Assembly (NCBI RefSeq): GCF_029433095.1
Contig: NZ_JARNTX010000001.1
Location: 1,860,001 to 1,924,000 of the forward strand
Source of the DNA: Hymenobacter sp. YC55
GTDB lineage: Bacteria; Bacteroidota; Bacteroidia; Cytophagales; Hymenobacteraceae
Reading direction: 5' to 3'
DNA: 64,000 nucleotides
Shown: positions 16,706 through 24,395 of the stretch, piece by piece
Numbering within the stretch: the first letter of the stretch is position 1
Layout of the letters: every line of letters begins with the position of its first letter
Program-made: the position numbers and the translations under genes
Notes under the pieces: model-generated
Seen by the model: the letters and a program-made list of their open reading frames with translations, nothing else
Told to the model about the DNA's origin: nothing
The model's database searches: none

Positions 16706-18277
16706 ATGCGAAACGCCCGTTACGCGCTGGCGCTTAATGCGCTGTTGACTGCTGCCGGAGCTTCGGCCCAGGTAATAACGCCACCTGCCGGCCAGGCTCC
16801 CCCGCCCGCCACACCGGCGCCGCCACCCGCTACGCCTACCGCCACTAAGCCGGTTCCGTACGGCCCGGGAATGAAAGTCAACCTCTCGCCCGACGGCTCC
16901 AAGTACCTTCGGTTTCTGCTCTGGTCGCAGATTTACGCCCGCTACAACGAGAACAATACCGGCACCCTGCGGGCCCCCAACAAGCCCAAAGAAAGCCAAG
17001 TGGAGTTTGGCATTCGCCGCTCGCGCCTGGTAATTCTGGCGCAGCTCAACCCCCGGTTTCTGGTGTATACGCACTTGGGTATCAACAACCAAAACGGGGT
17101 TAGTGGCGGCGTAAACCCCACCACCGACGGCAAAAAGCCACAGTTCTTCATCCACGAAGCGGTGACGGAGTACAAAGTCAACAAGTACCTCAACCTCGGG
17201 GCGGGCCTGCACTATTACAATGGTATTTCGCGCCTGAGCAGCGCCAGCACCACCAGCATGCTGGCCATGGACTTTCCGCTCACTAACTTCCCCACCATCG
17301 ACGCCCTCGACCAGTTTGCCCGCTACATCGGGGTGTTTGCCAAGGGCCGCATCGGCAAGTTCGACTACCGCTTGTCGGTGAGCGACCCGTTCCTAACCAA
17401 CCTGCCCACTAATGCTAACTACGTGGCGGGCGGTGTGCAAACCGGCAATCCGCTAGGCTTAGGTACCACAGACGCTGGCGTAAACACGGGTACCAATATT
17501 GCGCAATACAATCCGCAGAACACCAGTCATGTGTATCAGGGCTACTTCAGTTACAATTTTTTGGAGCCTGAAGCCAACCTGCTGCCTTACTACCAAGGTA
17601 CATATCTCGGCACCAAGCGCGTACTGAGCGTTGGAACGGGCTTCATGTACAACAAGGATGGCATGTATTCGCGGCCAACCAACAGTTCCGTGGTGCTGTC
17701 TAGTCTGGTCCCATCACCTACTAGTACTACTCCTACTGATCTTTTCACGGCTGTGCCTACTAGCAAGCACGACATCAAGCTCTTAGGGGCCGATGTGTTC
17801 TATGATGTGCCCCTCGATACGGCCTCGCGCACCGCGCTAACCATCTATGGGGTGTATTACAAGTTCAATTTCGGACCGAACTACGTGCGCTACGTGGGGC
17901 CCGAAAACCCCGGCTATGGCGCGGCAGCTATACGCGGCAACGCCTACCCACAGTCGGGTACGGGCAATGCGCAATACCTAAACGCGGGCTTCCTGCTACC
18001 CCAAAACACGCTCGGCCCGAAAGTGCGGTTGCAGCCTTACATAGCCTATCTGCACAGCAGCTACGAAGGCTTGCGCAAAAGCAATGGCGAACGAGCGGGC
18101 GTGAATCTGTACGATGCCGGCGTAAACGTGCTGCTCGATGGCCACAACGCCAAAGTCACCCTGAACTACCGAGCCCGCCCCGACTTCTCCGACCAGGCAC
18201 CTATTCCCAGCGGAGCCTTAATCAACAACGTGAAGTACCGTCCGGAAATCACGCTGCAAACGCAGGTCTTCTTGTAA
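16706..18277 (+). CDS. Porin, phosphate-selective O/P-like
   Basis: A 523-residue outer-membrane protein. A signal peptide ending in AGASAQ is followed by a Pro/Ala/Thr-rich linker (about residues 22-50), then a barrel beginning KYLRFLLWSQIYARYNEN and EFGIRRSRLVI, a pattern shared with OprO/OprP-like and related porins. It ends in YRPEITLQTQVFL, a typical C-terminal strand with terminal aromatic-hydrophobic residues. The ATG at 16706 directly precedes the signal peptide. It lies just before a carboxylate-type transporter, so it may admit small organic anions through the outer membrane. That role is inferred from context. Confidence 0.8.
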   Translation: MRNARYALALNALLTAAGASAQVITPPAGQAPPPATPAPPPATPTATKPVPYGPGMKVNLSPDGSKYLRFLLWSQIYARYNENNTGTLRAPNKPKESQVEFGIRRSRLVILAQLNPRFLVYTHLGINNQNGVSGGVNPTTDGKKPQFFIHEAVTEYKVNKYLNLGAGLHYYNGISRLSSASTTSMLAMDFPLTNFPTIDALDQFARYIGVFAKGRIGKFDYRLSVSDPFLTNLPTNANYVAGGVQTGNPLGLGTTDAGVNTGTNIAQYNPQNTSHVYQGYFSYNFLEPEANLLPYYQGTYLGTKRVLSVGTGFMYNKDGMYSRPTNSSVVLSSLVPSPTSTTPTDLFTAVPTSKHDIKLLGADVFYDVPLDTASRTALTIYGVYYKFNFGPNYVRYVGPENPGYGAAAIRGNAYPQSGTGNAQYLNAGFLLPQNTLGPKVRLQPYIAYLHSSYEGLRKSNGERAGVNLYDAGVNVLLDGHNAKVTLNYRARPDFSDQAPIPSGALINNVKYRPEITLQTQVFL

Positions 18278-18282
18278 GGAGC

Positions 18283-18361
18283 GAATTTGTGAAGTGTGAA
18301 TTAGTGAGTTTGTAGCTCAAGCTGCGCTAGTAAAACGGCAAACTCACCAGTTCACAAATTC
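18283..18361. repeat. Imperfect long inverted repeat between porin and MHS transporter genes
   Basis: The outer arms GAATTTGTGAA / TTCACAAATTC and inner arms TGAGTTTG / CAAACTCA pair around an asymmetric bulge and a loop of about 26 bases. TTCACAA-type iterations also occur just before the acs start (near 24376). It could attenuate or insulate the downstream transporter gene; no strong U tract follows. Confidence 0.5.
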
Positions 18362-18409
18362 ACCGCTACGCCATCTCGACTCTCACCTTCAAAAACACCC
18401 ATACGTATC

Positions 18410-19933
18410 ATGAACCGCAACCTCCCTAACCGTGATTCAGGGGCTTACTCAGGGGCGGCACCCCTAGCGGGCGCTGCCGACGACGCTATTGCCCACGACA
18501 ACAACAACACGTCCACCAGCAAAATCTGGCAGGTGATTACCGCTTCGTCGGTAGGTACTGTTATCGAGTGGTACGACTTCTACATCTTCGGCTCCTTGGC
18601 CGCTATTATTGGGCCGGTGCTGTTTGGCACCACCGGCAAGATTGAAGACACCATTCTCGGAACCTTGGCTGTATTTGGGGCCGGCTTTATTGTGCGGCCG
18701 TTCGGGGCCGTCTTCTTCGGCCGCATCGGCGACTTGGTGGGCCGCAAGTACACGTTCTTGCTGACGTTGCTCATCATGGGTGGCGCCACATTCGTGACGG
18801 GTCTCATTCCGAGCTACGACAAGATTGGGGTAGCCGCGCCCATCATCGTGACGCTGTTGCGCTTGCTGCAAGGTCTGGCTTTAGGCGGCGAGTATGGCGG
18901 CGCTACCACCTACGTGGCCGAGCACTCACCAGACAATAAGCGGGGCTACTACACCTCCTTTATTCAGATTACGGCTACAGCTGGTCTGTTCTTGAGCGTG
19001 TTGGTTATCATTGCCACCCGCAAAAGCTTAGGTGAAGATGCCTTCAAAGAGTGGGGCTGGCGCATTCCGTTCCTGCTGTCGGGTTTGTTGGTTATTGCCT
19101 CCTATTATATCCGGCGCAAACTGCACGAGTCGCCGTTGTTTGCCAAGGCCAAGGCCGAAGGCAAAACCAGCACCAACCCGTTGCGCGAGTCGTTTGTGAA
19201 CCCTGTAAACCGTCGGCTGGTACTTATTTCGCTGTTCGGGGCCACTATGGGCCAAGGCGTGGTCTGGTATACCGGGCAGTTTTATGCGTATTCTTTCATG
19301 CAAAACACGCTGAAGCTCGACCTCGTGGATGCTAGCTTGGTGCTGTGTATTGCGCTGCTGCTGGCTACGCCGTTCTTCGTGTACTTCGGCGGCCTATCGG
19401 ACCGGATTGGTCGTAAGAAAATCATCATGATGGGCTTGCTCTGCGGCGCGCTGTTTACCATTCCTATTTTCTATGGCCTCAAGGCCTTTGCCGGTCCGCT
19501 GACCGAAGTAACGGCCGCTACCGTGGATGCCACGGGCAAAGCCGTACCTGCCGTGATGAAGGCGCTTTCGCCGAGCCTCGTGCCCATGACCATTCTGGTG
19601 TTCTGCCTGGTGCTGTTCGTGACCATGGCCTACGGCCCAATCGCCGCTTATCTGGTAGAGCTGTTCCCTACCAAAGTGCGCTATACGTCTCTTTCGCTGC
19701 CCTACCACATTGGCAACGGCGTATTCGGGGGCTTTGTGCCTTTCATTGCCACCGCCCTCACGTTGCGCGCCGCAGCGCAGCCCGAAGGCACGCTGCTGAA
19801 AGACTATAGCAGCTTCGCGGGCTTGCTCTACCCGGTTATCATTGCGTTGATTTGCTGGTTTATTGGCACGGCGCTGATGAAAGACGTGCGCAATGTGCGC
19901 CTGATGGAGGACAACTCCGGAGACGCTCGGTAA
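18410..19933 (+). CDS. MFS transporter, metabolite:H+ symporter (MHS) family
   Basis: A 507-residue inner-membrane proton symporter with about 12 transmembrane helices. The MHS start IEWYDFYIFG, the loop motif GRIGDLVGRKYTF after helix 2, LLQGLALGGEYGGATTYVAEHSP in helix 4-5, and the second-half loop GGLSDRIGRKKII are all present. MHS proteins import organic acids or osmolytes such as citrate, ketoglutarate, shikimate or proline/betaine. The unusual first 35 residues are polar and Asn/Ala-rich. It follows the porin gene after 132 bases, and the kinase/acs block downstream suggests a monocarboxylate or dicarboxylate substrate, by inference. Confidence 0.88.
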   Translation: MNRNLPNRDSGAYSGAAPLAGAADDAIAHDNNNTSTSKIWQVITASSVGTVIEWYDFYIFGSLAAIIGPVLFGTTGKIEDTILGTLAVFGAGFIVRPFGAVFFGRIGDLVGRKYTFLLTLLIMGGATFVTGLIPSYDKIGVAAPIIVTLLRLLQGLALGGEYGGATTYVAEHSPDNKRGYYTSFIQITATAGLFLSVLVIIATRKSLGEDAFKEWGWRIPFLLSGLLVIASYYIRRKLHESPLFAKAKAEGKTSTNPLRESFVNPVNRRLVLISLFGATMGQGVVWYTGQFYAYSFMQNTLKLDLVDASLVLCIALLLATPFFVYFGGLSDRIGRKKIIMMGLLCGALFTIPIFYGLKAFAGPLTEVTAATVDATGKAVPAVMKALSPSLVPMTILVFCLVLFVTMAYGPIAAYLVELFPTKVRYTSLSLPYHIGNGVFGGFVPFIATALTLRAAAQPEGTLLKDYSSFAGLLYPVIIALICWFIGTALMKDVRNVRLMEDNSGDAR

Positions 19934-19984
19934 AAATAACAACAGGCTGAATCCGAGTCAGCTTGCTTTTACAGCCCTTCCTGG

Positions 19985-20016
19985 AAAGTCCGTTGGGCCC
20001 TTGTCCAGCGGACTTT
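19985..20016 (+). terminator. Terminator of the MHS transporter gene
   Basis: Stem AAAGTCCG / CGGACTTT extended by TGG / CCA with one mismatch, about 50 bases after the transporter stop codon, followed by CTTATGT. Confidence 0.55.
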
Positions 20017-20088
20017 CTTATGTGGCAGCAGATGGCCTCATGCTAAGTAAACGCCATGCACCTGCCTGCAATGCAATTAGCCCTGACC

Positions 20089-20312
20089 GTCATGCTGAGC
20101 GCAGTCGAAGCATCTCGCGTGCTGACGTTGCCAAAGTGACTGTCATGCTGAGCGCAGTGCAACGAAGCCGAAGCATCTCGCTCGACTCGTTGCACTGCTA
20201 AGAGGGTTTACCACACTAGCGAGATGCTTCGACTGCGCTCAGCATGACAATAGCACTACAACCTCAGCACGCGAGATGCTTCGACTGCGCCTCCGGCTCC
20301 GCTCAGCATCAC
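20089..20312. repeat. Palindromic repeat cluster 1
   Basis: Two direct cores (20089-20118 and 20142-20181, the second with a 10-base insertion) and two inverted cores (20219-20248, and 20271-20312 with an internal insertion). The core runs from GTCATGCTGAGC to GAAGCATCTCGC. Cores 2 and 3 frame a loop with CTCGACTCGTTG and GGGTTTACCACACTAG and can form a stem of about 30 bp. It fills the gene-free stretch 19934-20441 between the MHS transporter and the small membrane protein. No gene in it is credible. Confidence 0.85.
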
Positions 20313-20441
20313 AGGGTAGGTGTGTTGCAGTAGCAACCCAATCAGTGACTTCTTGAGGTGAAAGTGCTGGTTGGTGAAGGTTTGTTGTGTGGCAAACTGC
20401 TAGCTTCCGGACGCTTTGTTTCTTCAGATAATTGAAACGCT

Positions 20442-20663
20442 ATGCTACCCATGTCTCCGCAAGAGCAAGCCGAGCAGCGCCGCGGGCAGCGTCTGCTGTT
20501 CGTGAGTTTGCTGTTTGGGGTATTGCTGAATTTCCCGCTGCTGGCCGTCTTCAACCATGATGGTCGGGTAGGGGGCGTGCCAGTGCTGTACCTCTACGTC
20601 TTGCTGGCTTGGCTCACGCTGGTGATTCTCACGGCCTGGCTGGTCCGGCGGGAAGGCAGTTGA
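20442..20663 (+). CDS. Small two-helix membrane protein preceding the symporter-type kinase
   Basis: A 73-residue protein: a charged N-terminus (EQAEQRRGQR), then two hydrophobic helices (about 18-38 and 47-66) separated by a short loop FNHDGRVGGVP, with a basic C-terminus. It is read in the same direction as the histidine kinase that starts 90 bases on. Small two-helix proteins are encoded before symporter-type kinases and transporters elsewhere, such as CbrX before cbrA and DUF4212 subunits of SSS transporters. Equivalence to those is inferred from position and topology only. Confidence 0.7.
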   Translation: MLPMSPQEQAEQRRGQRLLFVSLLFGVLLNFPLLAVFNHDGRVGGVPVLYLYVLLAWLTLVILTAWLVRREGS

Positions 20664-20753
20664 GAGCCTGAGTAACCAAGGTAGTTCAACGACTTCCTTG
20701 GTTTGCAACACGGCTTACCCATCATTCTAGTACGCTCTACTCCGTTACTCTTT

Positions 20754-23528
20754 ATGTCCAAGCTGCTTGTTATCGGCTTTTCGTTTGGCTACTTGGCGCT
20801 GCTCTTCGGGGTGGCGTATGCGGCGGAGCGTCGGGCGGGATCGGCACGGAGCAGCTTGGTGAACAATCCGTATGTGTACGCGCTGAGCATGGCCGTATAC
20901 TGCACCGCCTGGACCTACTATGGGTCAGTGGGACGCGCGGCGCACTTCGGGTTGGAGTTTGTGGGTATCTATTTGGGGCCCACGCTGATGGCTCCGGCGG
21001 CCTGGCTGGTGCTGCGCAAAATCATCCGGATTTGCCGCTTGCAGCGCCTGACGTCCATTGCCGATTTTATTTCGGCCCGCTACGGCAAAAGCGCTTCGCT
21101 CGGGGCCCTGGCAACGGTGGTGTGCGTACTCGGCATTGTGCCTTACATTTCGCTGCAAATCAAGGCCATTGCGGCCTCCTTCGACATCATCACCCGCGGC
21201 CCGGCGGCCTTGCAGCTGCCCCTGGAAAGCGCGGCGGCCAGCTCGGCGCTTTATACAACGGTGGCGCTGGCTTTCTTCACCATCATCTTTGGAGTGCGCT
21301 CTATTGAGGCCACCGAGCGGCACGAAGGCATGGTGCTGGCCGTAGCCCTGGAAAGCCTAGTGAAGCTGGTGGCGTTTCTGGCGGCCGGCGCCTTCGTGAC
21401 GTTCGGGCTTTTCAATGGCTTCTCCGACGTGTTTACGCAAGCGGCCGCCGTACCCGACCTAAGCCGGTTGTTCACCCTGGACGGGGCAGGTACCAGCAGC
21501 GGACAGTGGTTTACACTACTCTTGCTGAGTATGGCGGCTATCCTGTTGCTGCCGCGGCAGTTTCAGGTGTCGGTGGTGGAAAACGTCAACGAAGACCACC
21601 TGCGCAAAGCCATGTGGCTGTTTCCGCTCTACCTCATCATTATCAACCTGTTTGTGCTGCCGCTGGCTTTCGGCGGGCGGCTGCTGTCGGGCCACGGCCT
21701 CGACGCCGACACGTTTGTGCTGGTGCTGCCCATGCAAGCGGGGCACCCTTGGCTGGCGCTGTTTATCTACATCGGTGGGCTGTCGGCGGCTTCTTCCATG
21801 ATTATTGTGGAAACCATTGCCTTGAGCGTGATGATGAGCAACCACCTGCTTATGCCGCTGCTGGTGCGCATTCCGGCCACCCAAACCGAAGGGCCAAGCT
21901 GGTTTGCCTACCTCGGCAAGGTAGCCCTGAACAGCCGTCGGCTGGCGGTGGTGCTGGTGCTGCTGCTGGCCTATGGCTACTATATTGAGGTTGGGCATTT
22001 GCTGCCGCTGGTCAATATTGGGCTGGTGTCGTTTGCGGCGGTGGCGCAGTTTGTGCCGGTGGTGCTCGGGGGGCTTTACTGGAAAGGCGGCAACCGGCAG
22101 GGGGCCACGGTAGGTATTTTGGCGGGGTTTGCGGTGTGGTTTTTTACGCTCGTGGTGCCTACCATGGTGGGACCCAACATGCTGAGCGAGGAGTTACTTT
22201 CCAACGGCCTCTTTGGCTGGCAAGGGCTGCGGCCTTTCGCCTTGTTCGGGCTGGAAGGGCTCGATTACCTGTCGCACGGGCTGTTTTGGAGCTGGTTTTT
22301 CAATATCGGGTTCTACGTGGGCGTCTCGCTGCTGCGGGGGCCTTCGGCGCTAGAGCAGCGGCAGGCCGACATTTTCGTGGGCGTGTTTCACTACCGCAAC
22401 GTATTTGAAGGGCCGGCCAGTTGGCAAGGTGTCGCTCCGCTGCCCGACGTACGGGCGCTGCTCAACGGCTTCCTGGGCAAGCGCCGCGCCGGCCAAGCGC
22501 TGCGGGCTTTTGCCGAACGGTTTCCGGATGCGCACCCCGCCGACGACGTAACTCCTCCCCAAGCCGACCCGCGCCTACTGGCTTACTCCGAGAAATTGCT
22601 GGCCGGCAGCATTGGCCCGGCCTCGGCCCGGCTGCTACTCTCGTCGTCGGTAGGGGTGGAGGACATCAGCTTCGACAACGTGGTCGGAATTCTGCGCGAA
22701 AGTCAGCAATTGCTCGAAGCCAACCGCCAGCTGCAAAAGCAACAGCGCCAGCTTCAGCGCCTCACCGACGAGCTACGCGCCGCCTACGACCAACTCCAGG
22801 CCCTCGACCACGACAAAGACGAGTTCCTGGCCACCGTCACGCACGAGCTGCGCACCCCGCTCACCAGCATCCGGGCCCTATCGGAAATCCTGACCGACAA
22901 CCCCGACCTGGAAGAAGAAGAGCGCCAGCGGTTCCAACTCACCATCACGCGGGAGTCGGAGCGCCTGAGCCGGCTTATATCCTTGGTGCTGGACCTGGAG
23001 AAGTTCGAGTCCGGCAAAGCCACCCTGGACCGGGAGCCGCTCGACCCGGTGGAAATCCTCAACGACGCCATCGAATCGGTGGGGCAGTTGCTGCGCGACA
23101 AGCAGATTCAGCTGGATGTGGAAGCGCCGCCCGGTTTGCCCCAGCTCTCCGCCGACCGTGACCGGCTCATGCAAGTGCTGGTTAATCTGCTGAGCAACGC
23201 CATCAAATCGTGCCGGGCCGATGGCAGCGGCCATATTCGGGTGGCGGCCGAGCTGCCGCCGACGGGAGCTGGATTGCCCGCCACGTTGCGCCTCGTGGTG
23301 CAAGACAATGGCAAGGGTATCGAAGCCGCCTTTCACACGCTCATCTTCGACAAGTTCTTTCAAGCCAAAAACCAAACCATGCGCAAGCCCGAAGGCTCGG
23401 GCCTTGGCCTGGCCATCACCAAAAAGATAGTGGAACTGCACGCCGGCCGCATCTGGGTGGAAAGCCAACCCAACCAAGGGGCCTGCTTCTCGGTGGAGCT
23501 GCCGGTAGAAGCGCATCATGAAGCTTGA
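20754..23528 (+). CDS. Sodium/solute symporter-domain sensor histidine kinase (CbrA-like)
   Basis: A 924-residue inner-membrane protein. Residues 1 to about 520 form a sodium:solute symporter domain with around 13 hydrophobic helices (GYLALLFGVAYAAE, YCTAWTYYGSVGRAAHFG). A linker and coiled coil (about 640-690) lead to a HisKA domain with phospho-acceptor His697 in ATVTHELRTPLTS, then a HATPase_c domain with N-box LLSNAIKS, DNGKGI and SGLGLAITKKI. The architecture matches CbrA/ActP-like kinases that couple solute sensing to signalling. The ATG at 20754 is chosen over a TTG 51 bases upstream. It overlaps the possible long form of the next gene, the regulator, and both lie before acs. Confidence 0.9.
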   Translation: MSKLLVIGFSFGYLALLFGVAYAAERRAGSARSSLVNNPYVYALSMAVYCTAWTYYGSVGRAAHFGLEFVGIYLGPTLMAPAAWLVLRKIIRICRLQRLTSIADFISARYGKSASLGALATVVCVLGIVPYISLQIKAIAASFDIITRGPAALQLPLESAAASSALYTTVALAFFTIIFGVRSIEATERHEGMVLAVALESLVKLVAFLAAGAFVTFGLFNGFSDVFTQAAAVPDLSRLFTLDGAGTSSGQWFTLLLLSMAAILLLPRQFQVSVVENVNEDHLRKAMWLFPLYLIIINLFVLPLAFGGRLLSGHGLDADTFVLVLPMQAGHPWLALFIYIGGLSAASSMIIVETIALSVMMSNHLLMPLLVRIPATQTEGPSWFAYLGKVALNSRRLAVVLVLLLAYGYYIEVGHLLPLVNIGLVSFAAVAQFVPVVLGGLYWKGGNRQGATVGILAGFAVWFFTLVVPTMVGPNMLSEELLSNGLFGWQGLRPFALFGLEGLDYLSHGLFWSWFFNIGFYVGVSLLRGPSALEQRQADIFVGVFHYRNVFEGPASWQGVAPLPDVRALLNGFLGKRRAGQALRAFAERFPDAHPADDVTPPQADPRLLAYSEKLLAGSIGPASARLLLSSSVGVEDISFDNVVGILRESQQLLEANRQLQKQQRQLQRLTDELRAAYDQLQALDHDKDEFLATVTHELRTPLTSIRALSEILTDNPDLEEEERQRFQLTITRESERLSRLISLVLDLEKFESGKATLDREPLDPVEILNDAIESVGQLLRDKQIQLDVEAPPGLPQLSADRDRLMQVLVNLLSNAIKSCRADGSGHIRVAAELPPTGAGLPATLRLVVQDNGKGIEAAFHTLIFDKFFQAKNQTMRKPEGSGLGLAITKKIVELHAGRIWVESQPNQGACFSVELPVEAHHEA

Positions 23529-23592
23529 TGCCAGTAGCACCGCCCTACCCGCCCGTTGCAATCAATTAGTTCAGCCTTCAGAATCCCAGCCT

Positions 23593-23991
23593 ATGCCTGC
23601 TCCTCATATATTAATCGTGGATGATGAGCCCAACATTGTGATGTCGCTCGAATTTTTGATGCGTAAGAATGGCTACGCCGTCAGCATTGCCCGCAACGGC
23701 ACCGAGGCCATCGAAGCCGTGGACCGTGCCCCCGTCGACATTGTGTTGCTCGACATCATGATGCCCGACGTAGACGGCTACTACGTTTGTCAGTACATCA
23801 AAACCCACCCCGACCGTATCAAAACCAAAGTCGTTTTCCTCTCTGCCAAAACCAAAGATGCCGATGTCAAGAAAGGCTACGAAGTTGGCGCCGACCTCTA
23901 CATGCCCAAACCCTTCAGCACCCGCCAACTCATGGTAAAAGTGCGCGAATTGCTGGCCGCTCCGCAAACCCAAGCCGACCTTACTCCTTAG
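23593..23991 (+). CDS. Single-domain response regulator (CheY-like)
   Basis: A 132-residue receiver with no output domain. Seen: the acidic pair in ILIVDDEPN, phospho-acceptor Asp54 in VLLDIMMPD, a Ser in VVFLSAKTK, and the conserved Lys of MPKPFS. It is the obvious partner of the kinase that ends 64 bases earlier. An ATG at 23518 in the same frame, overlapping the kinase stop, would add 25 untypical residues; 23593 fits the fold. With no DNA-binding domain it must act through protein contacts or a phosphorelay. Confidence 0.88.
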   Translation: MPAPHILIVDDEPNIVMSLEFLMRKNGYAVSIARNGTEAIEAVDRAPVDIVLLDIMMPDVDGYYVCQYIKTHPDRIKTKVVFLSAKTKDADVKKGYEVGADLYMPKPFSTRQLMVKVRELLAAPQTQADLTP

Positions 23992-24395
23992 CTCGTTCAC
24001 CGCAAAAAAGAGAATTTGCTTTTGTTGCGCTCCATTGACGCCTCCTGGTTCTGACGGAAATCAAAGCAGAGCCGGAAAGGCACGGCAGAGGGTAAGCATC
24101 GAAAGTCTAGCCGGCAACCAACTCCCTCGTGGCTGAACTATACATGCACAAACTAAAACAGATGCCAGCACTAGACAGAGCAATTAAAGTCCTCGAATAA
24201 GGAAAGACTAGGGGTAGTTGAAAAACTAGAGTTAGCAAGCAAGAACCAGCTACTGTTTAACAGATAGATAACCACCCCAACCCCTCATCCGAGTGAAACT
24301 AGAAACAAGTGAAGGCCTAATTATCCAGTAGAATGGTAAATAGGCTTCCCGAAAAGCACCTCACAACCTCCCCACTTCACAATTTCACCTTTCCC
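23992..24395. other. Gene-free stretch between the response regulator and acs
   Basis: About 400 bases without a credible gene. It is less GC-rich than its neighbours. Just before the acs start it contains CCACTTCACAATTTCACC, resembling the arms of the inverted repeat at 18283-18361. The acs promoter is presumably here, but I could not assign its boxes. Confidence 0.5.

Noticed and set aside
20001..20201. Short frame through the palindromic repeat cluster 1
   Set aside because: Encodes only translated repeat units; the same peptide pattern reappears in the clusters at 32.9 and 53.5 kb, so it is repeat sequence, not a gene.
20089..20312. Repeat cluster considered as a CRISPR array
   Set aside because: Units are inverted as well as direct, spacing is irregular, the loop is conserved rather than variable, and no cas gene is present.
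22421..23161. A 246-codon frame rich in Arg, Pro and Ala on the plus strand
   Set aside because: Shadow of the symporter-type kinase in another frame; no domain features.
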